Notes under the pieces: generated by a model
What the model saw: only the letters and a program-made list of their open reading frames with translations
What the model was told of the DNA's origin: nothing
The model's database searches: none
NCBI GenBank assembly: GCA_963780655.1
Contig: CAWACP010000004.1
Coordinates: 868,001 to 932,000, forward strand
Reading direction: 5' to 3'
DNA: 64,000 nt
From: CAWACP01 sp963780655
GTDB lineage: Bacteria; Acidobacteriota; Terriglobia; Bryobacterales; Bryobacteraceae
Shown: one piece after another, positions 26,285-34,681 of the stretch
Layout: each line of letters starts with the position of its first letter
How positions within the stretch are numbered: position 1 is the first letter of the stretch
Translations under genes and position numbers: made by a program

Positions 26285-26581
26285 ATGAAAGTCTCACGAA
26301 GTTCTGCTGTCCTGACCGCCGCTTTTGCGGGCCTGCTGGGCGGCACGATGACCCGCGTCAATGCTGCGCCCAACGGCAGCAGTTCGAATCCCACCGTTTC
26401 CTCGGCCAGCTCGGCCGCGGGTGCGGTACTCGACCTCAAGAAGGACAAGCACGCCTGTAAGGGCCAGAATTCCTGCAAGGGCAAGGGCGGCTGCAAGTCC
26501 AGCGATAACGGCTGCAAGGGCAAGAACTCCTGCAAGGGCAAGGGCGGCTGCGCCACCGACGGTTCCAAGCCGCCGGCCTAG
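26285..26581 (+). CDS. bufA: bufferin-type Cys-rich RiPP precursor peptide
   Basis: A 98-residue secreted precursor. The signal peptide covers about residues 1-28 (MKVSRSSAVLTAAFAGLLGG, TMTRVNAA). A Ser/Ala spacer leads to a Lys/Gly/Cys-rich core with six Cys: ACKGQNSCKGKGGC and, after an eight-base-pair-sized linker KSSDN, a second GCKGKNSCKGKGGC. These two 14-residue units are near-identical tandem repeats. It is followed directly by a DUF692 gene, the MNIO enzyme that modifies Cys in such precursors, so it is a copper-buffering bufferin-like peptide by context. Strong ribosome-binding site AAAGGAG. The core differs from the EGKCG units of HvfA. Naming as bufA is by context. Confidence 0.82.
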   Translation: MKVSRSSAVLTAAFAGLLGGTMTRVNAAPNGSSSNPTVSSASSAAGAVLDLKKDKHACKGQNSCKGKGGCKSSDNGCKGKNSCKGKGGCATDGSKPPA

Positions 26582-26643
26582 TCCGCTGAACGCGCCGTGG
26601 GGCGGGATCTCAGCCTGCCCCACGCATCATCTCCCTCACTCCA

Positions 26644-27492
26644 ATGCCAGCAAACCGATTTAACGCATTCACCGGCTACGGCATCGGGATCGGTCTCCGC
26701 ATTCCGCATTACCAGCACATCTTCGAGCACAAGCCCGTGGTCGACTGGTTCGAGATCATCTCCGAAAACTTCATGGTGGATGGCGGGCATCCGCTGGCCG
26801 TGCTCGATCAGATTCTGGAACGCTATCGCGTGGTGCAGCACGGCGTGTCCATGTATTTCGGATCGGCCGAGCCGCTGAATCGCGAGCATCTGCGGCGGCT
26901 GAAAACGCTGGTGCGCCGCACCAAAACGCCATGGCTCACCGATCATCTGTGCTGGGGAAGTGTGGACGGAACGTACACGCACGACCTGCTGCCCATGCCC
27001 TATACCTTCGAGGCAGCCGAGGTCACGGCGCGCAAGATCCGTGAGGCGCGCGACTTTCTCGAGACCCCCATCGCGGTGGAGAACGTCAGCAGCTACGCGG
27101 AATTCCACGTTTCCGAGATGACCGAGTGGGAATTCCTCAACGAAGTGGTGGAGCGCGCCGATTGCGGCATTCTGCTGGACGTGAATAACATTTATGTCTC
27201 GTCCCGCAACCATGGCTTCGATCCGTACGATTACCTGAACAGCGTCCCTCCGGAGCGAGTCGCGCAGATCCACATTGCCGGCCATTCGAAGTTCAAAAAG
27301 TACATTCTGGACACCCACGATCATCCGGTGATCGACCCGGTTTGGAAGATGTACGCGCACGCGATTGAGCGTGTGGGCCATACCGCGACCCTGCTGGAAT
27401 GGGACGATTCGATTCCCTCGTTCGATGAGGTTCACGCCGAGGCCCGTAAGGCGGGAAAATACCTGCCCGTTGAAGTGGTGGCCGCGCCGTGA
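26644..27492 (+). CDS. bufB: DUF692 multinuclear iron (MNIO) RiPP-modifying enzyme
   Basis: A 282-residue TIM-barrel enzyme of the DUF692/MbnB family. Signatures: GYGIGIGLRIPHYQHIFEHK, VDWFEIISENFMVDGG, VQHGVSMYFG, TDHLCWG, IAVENVSSYAEF, ILLDVNNIYVSSRN, IHIAGHSKFK and LDTHDHPVIDP. These His, Asp, Glu and Asn residues would bind the iron cluster. In bufferin systems the enzyme converts core Cys residues of the precursor (thiooxazole formation). It begins 62 bases after bufA and its stop overlaps the start of the DUF2063 gene as GTGA. Cytoplasmic. Confidence 0.93.
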   Translation: MPANRFNAFTGYGIGIGLRIPHYQHIFEHKPVVDWFEIISENFMVDGGHPLAVLDQILERYRVVQHGVSMYFGSAEPLNREHLRRLKTLVRRTKTPWLTDHLCWGSVDGTYTHDLLPMPYTFEAAEVTARKIREARDFLETPIAVENVSSYAEFHVSEMTEWEFLNEVVERADCGILLDVNNIYVSSRNHGFDPYDYLNSVPPERVAQIHIAGHSKFKKYILDTHDHPVIDPVWKMYAHAIERVGHTATLLEWDDSIPSFDEVHAEARKAGKYLPVEVVAAP

Positions 27493-28343
27493 CCCTTGCG
27501 GAATTGCAGAAGCGGATGGCGACAGCCGTGATGCGTCCGCTCACCGAGGACGACCGGACGGCGGAGAAAAGCGCGGAGTACATCAAGCCGAACGACCGGC
27601 TCACGTCCGTAGAGCGCCTCGAAATCTACAACCGGCAATACTGGTTCCGCATCATCGATTCGCTGTACGAAGACTTTCCCGGCCTGCGCGCCGTGGTCGG
27701 CGATCGCGCGTTCGATGGTCTGGTCAAGGCGTATCTCACCGAGTGCCCCTCACGCTCGTTCTCGCTGCGCAATCTCGGTTCGCGGCTGGAGGGCTGGCTG
27801 GAGAAGCATCCCGAGTACGCGGGCGCGAAAGTGGCCGCGGCGCTCGAAATGGTCCGTCTGGAATGGGCCGAGATCGAGGCATTCGATGGCCCGGCCCGAA
27901 AGCCGGTTGGGCCTGAAGACCTGATTGAGCTGAGCCCCGATCTGCGTTTCTCGCTCCAGCCGTATATCACGCTGCTCGAGCTGCGCTATCCCGTGGACGC
28001 GCTTCGTCTGCGCGTGAACGCCGCCTCAGCCGAGCAAAGCACCGCGAGCAATGCCGTCGTGAAACATGGCAAACGAGCATCGCAGCGCGCCGCGCCGTTG
28101 AAGCCCGAGCGAGTGTTTCTGGCGGTGCACCGTCACGAGGGCTCGGTGTACTTTCGGCGGCTGACGGCGGAGAATTTTCGCCTGCTTTCTGAATTGCGCG
28201 GTGGGCGCAGCATTGCCGAGGCCATCGAGATTGCGTTCGCCGAAACGGCATCGCCGGAGGCCGTGCGGGAAACGCTCGAAACCTGCTTTGCGACGTGGTC
28301 GGAGTTGGGGTGGCTCTGCCCGTTTGCGGCGGGCGAACTATGA
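27489..28343 (+). CDS. bufC: DUF2063 partner protein of the MNIO enzyme
   Basis: A 284-residue protein with the DUF2063 N-terminal domain (SVERLEIYNRQYWFRIIDSL, DFPGLRAVVGDRAFDGLV, YLTECPSRSFSLRNLG) at residues 1-140. The C-terminal part (from about 180) has beta-rich PERVFLAVHRHEGSVYFRRL and ENFRLLSELRGGRSIAEAIE, as in longer MbnC-like or PqqD-like peptide-binding modules. It is thought to deliver the precursor to the DUF692 enzyme. Start GTG 27489 overlaps the bufB stop, showing translational coupling; its own stop overlaps the doxX ATG. Confidence 0.92.
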   Translation: MTLAELQKRMATAVMRPLTEDDRTAEKSAEYIKPNDRLTSVERLEIYNRQYWFRIIDSLYEDFPGLRAVVGDRAFDGLVKAYLTECPSRSFSLRNLGSRLEGWLEKHPEYAGAKVAAALEMVRLEWAEIEAFDGPARKPVGPEDLIELSPDLRFSLQPYITLLELRYPVDALRLRVNAASAEQSTASNAVVKHGKRASQRAAPLKPERVFLAVHRHEGSVYFRRLTAENFRLLSELRGGRSIAEAIEIAFAETASPEAVRETLETCFATWSELGWLCPFAAGEL

Positions 28344-28840
28344 TAGGGCTCCTGCGCAGAGGTTATGAGCTGCTGATCGCGGCGGGAAACGCGCTGCAGT
28401 CCCCGTTTCTCCTGCTGGTCCGGCTCTACTGGGGATGGCAGTTCTGGCAGTCGGGCTGGGGTCATCTACAGCATTTGGATAAGGTGACGACGTTTTTCAC
28501 GAGTCTCGGCATTCCGGCCCCCGGCGCCAACGCGGTGTTTATCTCGGTGCTGGAGTTCCTTGGCGGAATTCTGCTCGCGCTGGGACTGGGCTCGCGGCTG
28601 GTTGCGTTCCTGCTGGCCGGCGACATGCTGGTGGCGTATATCACCGCCGATCGAGAAGCACTGCTGTCGGTAATTTCCGATCCTGACAAGTTCTACCACG
28701 CCGACCCGTACACGCTGCTGATCGCGTCGCTACTGGTGCTGATCTTCGGCCCAGGGCGCTTCGCGGTGGATGCGATTCTGGCGCGCCGATTCCGGAAGAC
28801 GCCGCCCGTGTCGCAGGAGTCGGCTGCCGCGCGAGGGTAA
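28340..28840 (+). CDS. DoxX-family membrane protein of bufferin operon
   Basis: A 166-residue, four-helix membrane protein of the DoxX family. Helices: SPFLLLVRLYWGWQFWQSGW, then VFISVLEFLGGILLALGLGS, VAFLLAGDMLVAYITA and YTLLIASLLVLIFGPG. A conserved Trp-Gly motif and an Ile-Pro-Ala-Pro loop are typical. DoxX genes very often end bufA-bufB-bufC operons. The ATG at 28340 overlaps the DUF2063 stop (ATGATAG). Its role there is unsettled, perhaps redox supply for the modification. Confidence 0.92.
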   Translation: MIGLLRRGYELLIAAGNALQSPFLLLVRLYWGWQFWQSGWGHLQHLDKVTTFFTSLGIPAPGANAVFISVLEFLGGILLALGLGSRLVAFLLAGDMLVAYITADREALLSVISDPDKFYHADPYTLLIASLLVLIFGPGRFAVDAILARRFRKTPPVSQESAAARG

Positions 28841-28898
28841 GACGCGTTATCTGCGCCACTATACTTGAGGTTATGACCGCGCCTGGAAGTGATGGCAG

Positions 28899-29789
28899 GT
28901 GACTGAGCCTCCAGTACGCCTGCCGCTTCCGGAACCAAAGCGGGCCCGCTTCGGCTTTCTCCTGCGGATCGGCGTTTTCGCACTCGTAACGGCCCTCGCG
29001 TTTTACGCTTCGGCCATCGTCATCTATGGCGTGAGCGGGAATCAGTTCGTCACCGCCACCATGTCCACTTTCGCGGCGGCGGCCATCGGCACCGCCATCT
29101 CTCTGCGCATTTACGAACGCGCCCGTCTGGAGGACGTCGGCCTCGGCTGGAACCCGGCATCGCAGCGCAATCTGGCGCTCGGACTTTTGGGTGGAGCGGG
29201 CGCGGCGCTCGCCGTAACGCTCCTGCCCGTGCTGGTCCGCGCCGCCGATCTGGTATCGGTTCCCGGCGCACGCACGCGCTTCGGCTCTCTGTTTCTGGCC
29301 TCCTTTCTGCTGCTCTTCGGCGCGATTGGCGAAGAGATGATGTTTCGGGGTTATGGCTTTCAGGTACTCGCCGCGGAAACCGGAGCGTTCGCCACCATCC
29401 TGCCGGTGAGCGTGCTGTTCAGTTTGCTGCACGCGAACAATCCCGGCGTGAACCTGCTCGCCTTCATCAACACGTTTCTGTGGGGGGTCGTGCTCGGCTT
29501 CTCGTTCCTGCGCAGCGGCGACCTCTGGCTGCCCATCGGCCTGCATTACGGCTGGAACGAGGCTCTCCCGCTGGCCGGCGCCACGCTCAGCGGGCTTAAA
29601 ATGGAGATTACCGGATATGCGCTGCACTGGCGTGTCGGCGCAATCTGGAGTGGAGGGGAGTACGGCCCGGAAGGGGGCCTGCTCACAACGCTGGTGGTCG
29701 CGGCACTCGGCTTTTATTTGTGGAAAGCTCCGGTCCACACCCAGCGTCCGTTTCTTTTCCGGCTCCGTTCGGAAGATCAGTCGTTATGA
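28899..29789 (+). CDS. CPBP-family intramembrane metalloprotease
   Basis: A 296-residue polytopic protein with about eight membrane helices. Motif 1 of the CPBP/Abi family is GEEMMFRGYGF (EExxxR); motif 2 is FSLLHANNPG; later motif is GLHYGWNEALPLAG. These residues bind zinc and form the active site in Rce1-like proteases. Targets in bacteria are largely unknown. The start is GTG 28899; a ten-codon ATG frame (28873) ends just at it and could couple translation. It overlaps the next gene (ATGA), so the two form an operon. Confidence 0.87.
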   Translation: MTEPPVRLPLPEPKRARFGFLLRIGVFALVTALAFYASAIVIYGVSGNQFVTATMSTFAAAAIGTAISLRIYERARLEDVGLGWNPASQRNLALGLLGGAGAALAVTLLPVLVRAADLVSVPGARTRFGSLFLASFLLLFGAIGEEMMFRGYGFQVLAAETGAFATILPVSVLFSLLHANNPGVNLLAFINTFLWGVVLGFSFLRSGDLWLPIGLHYGWNEALPLAGATLSGLKMEITGYALHWRVGAIWSGGEYGPEGGLLTTLVVAALGFYLWKAPVHTQRPFLFRLRSEDQSL

Positions 29790-30583
29790 GGATTTCCGCT
29801 GTGCCCGCATCCGCGCTTCTCATCGCACTCGGAATGGCGCCGCTGTGCGCATCCGAAAAGAAGATGACCGACGAGGATCGCGTGGAGATTCTGCGCGGCC
29901 TCATGGCCGAGTACGCGAAGGCCAGGGTGATGCTGCCGCGCACGCGGCACTGGCTGCCCATGGAGAGCACCGGCAAATGGTCGAAGGACCAGTGGGCCGA
30001 CGTGAAGATGGAGCTCGGTCCCGCCGCGCGGCCAGGCGACATGGTGCAGATCACGCAGGTTCATTTCGAGAGCGATAAGATCGTGCTCGAAATCAACGGC
30101 GGCCTAAAGGACAAAAACTGGAAGCGTCACGTACAGATCGGCATGGGAGGCGGCACGCGGCCTCTGGCCCAAACGGACGCGAACGCGCCCGGCGGCACCT
30201 ACATCGCCGTGCTGTTTCATGAGGCCATGCCACCCGAGCAGACCGCCGACATCAAGAAGATGCTCGCACCGGTGCTCGACTTCGACAAGATATCGCCAAC
30301 CGTGAGCTTCCTCGATTCGCTTCCGCCGGAGCAGAAGAAGGCCGTTCAGGAGAAGCGCGTCATCGTGGGGATGGACCGCGACGCGGTGTTGCTGGCCCTC
30401 GGCCGGCCACGCCTGAAATCGCGTGAGACTACGCCTGACGGAGTCGATACCGAGAGCTGGGTGTATGGAGATCCTCCGGGCAAGATGACCTTTCTCACGT
30501 TCGTCGGCTCCAAAGTGACTCAGGTGAAGGAAGACTACGCCGACCTCGGCGGGTCCACCGCGCCGCCTTTGCCCGTGCACTGA
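29786..30583 (+). CDS. secreted protein with BamE/SmpA-like C-terminal module
   Basis: A 265-residue protein with a signal peptide (ISAVPASALLIALGMAPLCA). The N-terminal half is unfamiliar (MTDEDRVEILRGLMAEYAKA; LPRTRHWLPMESTGKW). The last 65 residues read VIVGMDRDAVLLALGRPRLK, then TESWVYGDPPGKMTFLTF and VGSKVTQVKEDY, which is the helix-helix-then-three-strand pattern of SmpA/OmlA (BamE) proteins. It has no lipobox, so it is likely soluble in the periplasm. Coupled to the CPBP protease gene by ATGA overlap; the pair may act together, but how is unknown. Confidence 0.68.
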   Translation: MRISAVPASALLIALGMAPLCASEKKMTDEDRVEILRGLMAEYAKARVMLPRTRHWLPMESTGKWSKDQWADVKMELGPAARPGDMVQITQVHFESDKIVLEINGGLKDKNWKRHVQIGMGGGTRPLAQTDANAPGGTYIAVLFHEAMPPEQTADIKKMLAPVLDFDKISPTVSFLDSLPPEQKKAVQEKRVIVGMDRDAVLLALGRPRLKSRETTPDGVDTESWVYGDPPGKMTFLTFVGSKVTQVKEDYADLGGSTAPPLPVH

Positions 30584-31002
30584 CGCCAATTCGTCGCGAC
30601 CGCTGCAATACACCCGAAGCATTAATTGCCCTCTGTGCGGCCTGGGCGCTGACAGCCGCCGGCCTCGCCGGCTCGTGGCGAGGCACGGTCGACGCCGGCA
30701 TGGTGAAGCTCCGCGTAGGACTCAATCTCATGACAGTAGAAATATTCGTTGACAGCAACATTGTTCCGGGGTTACAAAAGGTTCAGGGAGCAGAGATGCT
30801 TCCTGCAAGGATCCTCGGCAGGCGAGGCGTCCGCGCGGCAAATATGCCATTGCCCTCAGGCATCGAAAGAGGCTGTGTGGAGGGTGACCAGGGATTCCCG
30901 GACTAAGGGTTTCTCTAACGTGGCTGAGGTCGCAAGGCCTCTAAGGCGCGCGGTGCTGAAGCTTAGGCCAGTGGGGAAACCGCCCGTCATCTTTGGATTT
31001 CG
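30584..31002. other. gene-free stretch ahead of the Nramp-like operon
   Basis: No protein frame here is convincing. A stable hairpin with a GNRA-type loop (GAGGTC-GCAA-GGCCTC, about 30926-30941) and CTAAG/CTTAG pairing further on suggest structured RNA in about 30870-31002. It leads to the terminator-like hairpin at 31003-31037. Confidence 0.4.
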
Positions 31003-31037
31003 GCCATTTCTCCGCTTCCCGAGGGAAATGGCTTTTT
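31003..31037 (+). terminator. rho-independent terminator-like hairpin upstream of Nramp-like gene
   Basis: An 8-bp stem GCCATTTC (31003-31010) pairs with GAAATGGC (31025-31032), loop of 14, followed by TTTTT. There is no coding gene directly before it on the plus strand except the one ending at 30583, so it may end a small RNA or a leader. Confidence 0.5.
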
Positions 31038-31322
31038 CATTTCCCAGCGAAGCTTCTGCCCGTCTCCGAGACTTTTGTTTGTATGCGAGCTAAAGACGAT
31101 AAGCCTCCGAGTACGGAGATCACTGTCGTGGAATCGCTGGCAGACTGATCGCCGGGCCCTCCTGGCTTTCATCCTCCGCGATTCCACTGTAGGAATTCGC
31201 GGGGGGTGAAGATCTCGATCTTCCCCTTCGAAACGTCGACCATCGACGGGAGCGCCCTGCGCTCCGGTTGGAAACTACGCGTGTTCGTGTCGTTTCACGA
31301 GCGCGTCGTCCAGAGGTGCGCC

Positions 31323-32660
31323 ATGGCCAACCGGACAATGGCCATTCCCGCTGATGGGATCGAAACCACCATGCCCATCCGCGGCACGGTAGTGAAGTCG
31401 AAATGGGCGCACCGTCTGCTCACGTTCCTCGCCGTGTTCGGCCCGGGCCTGATCGTCATGGTGGCCGACAACGACGCGGGCGCGGTCTCCACGTACACGC
31501 AGGCCGGCGCGCAGTATGGCGACCGGCTCCTCTGGGTCATCCTGCTGCTGCTGCCGATGACTTATTTCATTCAGGAGATGGTGGTTCGTCTGGGCATCGC
31601 CACGGGCAAGGGCCACGCAGCGATGATCTACCAGCGGTTCGGCAAGTGGTGGGGCCTGTTCTCTCTGGTGGATCTGGAGCTGGTCAACTTCTTCACGCTG
31701 ATGACGGAGTTTGCCGCCGTCGATCTGGCGCTGAGCAGGCTCGGCGTCGATCCTCGGATCGGCCTTCCCGTGGTCGCCGTCGGACTGGTGCTGATCGCGG
31801 TCACCGGCAGCTATCGCCGCTGGGAGCGCATCGTCGTTTTTCTCTGCTGCCTCGACCTGTCGTGGTTCGCGATCGCCTGGAAAATGCATCCGCGCGCCGC
31901 CGAGGTGCTTCATGCTTCCTTCGTGCCCGGCATTCCCGCAGGCGGGCTGACGTCCGACCTCGTGTTCCTGGTAATCGCCATCGTGGGCACTACCATCGCC
32001 CCCTGGCAGCTCTTCTTCCAGCAGAGCTGCACCGCGGATAAGCGGCTCCGATATTCGGATGTACCGTGGGCGCGTCTGGACACGTTCCTCGGCGCCTGCT
32101 TCACCATCGCGGTGGCCTGCTGCATGATGCTCGCGGGCGATGCGTCGCTGGCGCACGGCTTCCGCTATACCGATCCGGCGCAGATGGCCGTTAATCTCGG
32201 AACATTTACCGGGCCCCTGGTGAAGAACGTCATCCTGCTGATGATGATCAACGCCGCGGTGCTCGGAACCACCACCGTCTCGCTGTCGAGCGCGTGGGCT
32301 TACGGCGAGGTGCGAAGCTGGCCGCACAGCCTGGAGCTGCCTTTCCGGAAAGCGGCCGGTTTCTACACCGTCTACCTGGCCTGCGTGGCGGCCGCCGCGG
32401 CAATCGTACTGATACCCCGCGCGCCTTTGCAACTCATTATTCTCGGAGTCCAGGTGCTGGCCGGCGTCATGCTGCCCTCTGCCATCATTTTTCTGCAGCT
32501 TCTGCTGAACGACAAGGAGCTGCTTGGCGAATACGCGAACAAGCGCTGGAACAACATCATCAACTGGAGCATCATCGTTGTGCTTTTCGCGTTGTCACTG
32601 GTTCTCGCGGTTCAGGTGACCGCGCCGAACCTCTTCCCCGCCGCGAGCGGAACGAACTGA
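31323..32660 (+). CDS. Nramp-related divalent metal transporter with altered metal site
   Basis: A 445-residue, about 11-helix transporter of the Nramp superfamily. In TM1 the normal AYIDPGN motif reads VADNDAGAV (Asp51 kept, Pro to Ala and Asn to Ala), and in TM6 the usual MPHN motif reads IAPWQLFFQQS, so the metal-coordinating Met and Asn are lost. Similar losses mark Nramp-related magnesium transporters and other divergent clades, so the substrate is not necessarily Mn/Fe. ATG 31323 is chosen; longer starts (31206) are possible. It leads a three-gene operon with a small membrane protein and a PhoU protein. Confidence 0.85.
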   Translation: MANRTMAIPADGIETTMPIRGTVVKSKWAHRLLTFLAVFGPGLIVMVADNDAGAVSTYTQAGAQYGDRLLWVILLLLPMTYFIQEMVVRLGIATGKGHAAMIYQRFGKWWGLFSLVDLELVNFFTLMTEFAAVDLALSRLGVDPRIGLPVVAVGLVLIAVTGSYRRWERIVVFLCCLDLSWFAIAWKMHPRAAEVLHASFVPGIPAGGLTSDLVFLVIAIVGTTIAPWQLFFQQSCTADKRLRYSDVPWARLDTFLGACFTIAVACCMMLAGDASLAHGFRYTDPAQMAVNLGTFTGPLVKNVILLMMINAAVLGTTTVSLSSAWAYGEVRSWPHSLELPFRKAAGFYTVYLACVAAAAAIVLIPRAPLQLIILGVQVLAGVMLPSAIIFLQLLLNDKELLGEYANKRWNNIINWSIIVVLFALSLVLAVQVTAPNLFPAASGTN

Positions 32661-32674
32661 AGGAGGAAAGAACA

Positions 32675-32929
32675 ATGTCCACCATGACGACTATCCTGGG
32701 CGAGGACGGGATCCTCCGCCACGGCTATGACCAGATCAGGAATCGGTACATCGTGGTTCATCCGCTCGACGACGTTCCGGAGGAGAAGGTGGACACCGAG
32801 TCGCTGGGGCCCATGCCCATGACGCGCGCGGTCCGCTGGTCTCTGATCAGCCTGCGCGGCTATCTCATCCTGATGCTGCTTCTTGTCGGGTACAGGGTGC
32901 TGGGGCTGGCCGGGACTCTCGGCAAGTAA
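32675..32929 (+). CDS. small single-helix membrane protein in Nramp operon
   Basis: An 84-residue protein with a strong ribosome-binding site (AAGGAGGAAAG, six bases ahead of ATG 32675). The N-terminal 50 residues are soluble and mixed-charge (HGYDQIRNRYIVVHPLDDVP), followed by one C-terminal membrane helix (SLISLRGYLILMLLLVGYRV). It starts 14 bases after the transporter stop. No family is recognised; a regulatory or accessory subunit of the transporter is a reasonable inference from size and location. Confidence 0.75.
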   Translation: MSTMTTILGEDGILRHGYDQIRNRYIVVHPLDDVPEEKVDTESLGPMPMTRAVRWSLISLRGYLILMLLLVGYRVLGLAGTLGK

Positions 32930-33017
32930 GCGACCGCGACCCCCGCTATCAACTACCGCGGTCCGGTGTCGGTCGCGACGCTCCGGCTGCACTGGGAAAG
33001 ATAAGGGAGACGCGACG

Positions 33018-33659
33018 ATGAGAACGAATTTTGTCAACGAACTGGAATCGGTTCGCAAGGAAGTGATCGCCATGGGCGAAACCACGATCGCGCTGCTCGG
33101 CGAGGTGATGCGCGCGGTGGTGAGCGCCGATGCGGAGGCGGCATCGCGAGCGAGCGAGCTCGAGTCGCAGACGGACCACCAGCACCGGATGATTCACGAT
33201 CGCTGTCTGAACCTCATCGCCCGCCAGGCGCCCGTGGCGCGTGACGCCAGACTGGTGACGGGAATCCTGGACGCGATCGTCGATCTGGAGCTGATCGCCG
33301 ATTATGCTTACGAGATTGTGAGCCTGAGCCCGCCGCCGGGTAACCGGCCGCCATCGCAGATCGTGAATCAGCTCTCCGACGTCGGTGGAAAGGTACGCGG
33401 CCTGCTGTCGTCGGCTATCGACGTCTGGCGCAGTGAGGACGTTGCGGCAGGGCTCGCCGTGCGTTCCCGCGATGCGGCAATCCGCGCCGAGTGCCGCGCC
33501 CTCGATGACAAGCTCGCCCATCTTATCGCCGGGCCCGGTGACGGGCGAGTCTACCTCAACCTGCTGCTGATCGGCAAACATCTCGAGCGGATCTTGCGCC
33601 ACACGGTATGCGTGGCCGAACAGGCCGCTGCCTCCGCGCCGGCTGAGCAGAGCGAATGA
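33018..33659 (+). CDS. PhoU-domain protein in Nramp operon
   Basis: A 213-residue all-helical protein of the PhoU family. Heptad-rich helices include FVNELESVRKEVIAMGETTI and LLGEVMRAVVSADAEAASRA, with the typical PhoU core motif ELESQTDHQHRMIHDRCLNL and VARDARLVTGILDAIVDLEL, then second-repeat features (YLNLLLIGKHLERILRHTV). PhoU proteins usually sit beside phosphate transporters (Pst or Pit); here the partner is an Nramp-like protein. It lies 88 bases after the small membrane gene, same strand, with a fair ribosome-binding site (AAGGGAGA). Confidence 0.9.
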   Translation: MRTNFVNELESVRKEVIAMGETTIALLGEVMRAVVSADAEAASRASELESQTDHQHRMIHDRCLNLIARQAPVARDARLVTGILDAIVDLELIADYAYEIVSLSPPPGNRPPSQIVNQLSDVGGKVRGLLSSAIDVWRSEDVAAGLAVRSRDAAIRAECRALDDKLAHLIAGPGDGRVYLNLLLIGKHLERILRHTVCVAEQAAASAPAEQSE

Positions 33660-33741
33660 TGTGTGGGGTCCCGAATCGCAGCAAGAATATCTGTGCCCCA
33701 CGTAGCACGGTGCGGCCTCGCGCAGAAGGCAAACGTCAATT

Positions 33742-34611
33742 TCAGAGTATGAGCTGTAAGTCGTCCCCCGCGCTCGCCCGTCGTCCCAGTCGAATTACCT
33801 GAAGCCGCTCCCGGAACAGCGCCTCCACTTCGTCGAGCATCGCCGTGGGAGTCCCGCCGGTTAAGTCCCCGAAGTCGTGAACCATGTGCATCTGGTCGTA
33901 ATATCCGAACTCATGCGCCACATCCGTCCACGACTTGTTCGAGGAGCGAGCCTTGCTGTCCAGCGCTGCTTCAAATCTCACGATTCGCGCGTAAAGCTTC
34001 GGATGCACGCCAATCTGCTGCGTGAAACGCCGCTCGAACTGGCGCACGCTGAGACTCGCCTCGTGCGAGAGCGCGGCGATCCGCGCATTACCGGTCATGC
34101 GAAGCATCTGCTGCGCCGCTGCCGAAATCCGATCGGAGGCGCGCGCGTTCAGCGAATGACGCAACAGAAAACCATCCGTGATACGGACGCGCTCTTCGAA
34201 ATTCACGGTGTCACCGAGCACTCGCTCGAACCCTGAGACGAAGGCGCCGAGCACAGAATGCGCCTCATAAGCATGATCGGTTAATTCGGCTGTCGGAATT
34301 GAGAACAACCGCTGCAGGCCCGTCGGCTGGAACATGATGACGAAACACTCCACTGCTCCCCGAAACCTGAGTTGCGACCGGCAATGGGTTTGCGGGCCAA
34401 CAACAACGGCGGACGGACTTGCCTGTATGAGAGACTTGCCGGGATACAGGACATGAAAGGGATCGCCGAAAATGAACTCGAGCAGAGGGAACGCGCGGGC
34501 CGGCACCGGATGCACAACCGAGGCTTCGCCGATCCGCACCTCACGGTGTGCGTAGAATCGGACAAATTCCCGGAGCCCGGGCGCCGGAGTGGCCAGCCGG
34601 ATGACGTGCAT
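33742..34611 (-). CDS. AraC-family transcriptional regulator
   Basis: A 289-residue regulator. The N-terminal half (residues 1-150) is a sensing domain with PARAFPLLEFIFGDPFHVLY and CFVIMFQPTGLQRLFSIP, of the DUF6597-like type. The C-terminal half has two helix-turn-helix motifs: IAALSHEASLSVRQFERRFT and WTDVAHEFGYYDQMHMVHDF. ATG 34611 is chosen because the longer frame (34704) begins with repeat-poor filler. The membrane protein gene lies upstream on the same strand, 70 bases away; it may be its target. Confidence 0.86.
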   Translation of the reverse strand: MHVIRLATPAPGLREFVRFYAHREVRIGEASVVHPVPARAFPLLEFIFGDPFHVLYPGKSLIQASPSAVVVGPQTHCRSQLRFRGAVECFVIMFQPTGLQRLFSIPTAELTDHAYEAHSVLGAFVSGFERVLGDTVNFEERVRITDGFLLRHSLNARASDRISAAAQQMLRMTGNARIAALSHEASLSVRQFERRFTQQIGVHPKLYARIVRFEAALDSKARSSNKSWTDVAHEFGYYDQMHMVHDFGDLTGGTPTAMLDEVEALFRERLQVIRLGRRASAGDDLQLIL

Positions 34612-34681
34612 CGCGCCGCGAAACAAATTGTAGTACAGGAACGCCGACGGCTGGCGGGCGCCGGTTCGACGGGCGGCCCGG

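Noticed and set aside
26294..26623. Minus-strand Ala/Leu-rich frame over bufA
   Set aside because: Low-complexity mirror of the Lys/Gly/Cys codon repeats; no start signal.
30860..31200. Known riboswitch (Mn, Mg, cobalamin) upstream of the Nramp-like gene
   Set aside because: I looked for the core motifs of these classes and did not find them; only generic hairpins and a terminator are supported.
32294..32672. 211-residue frame including the small membrane protein
   Set aside because: Upstream part is out-of-frame reading of the Nramp-like gene; the real start is ATG 32675 with a strong ribosome-binding site.
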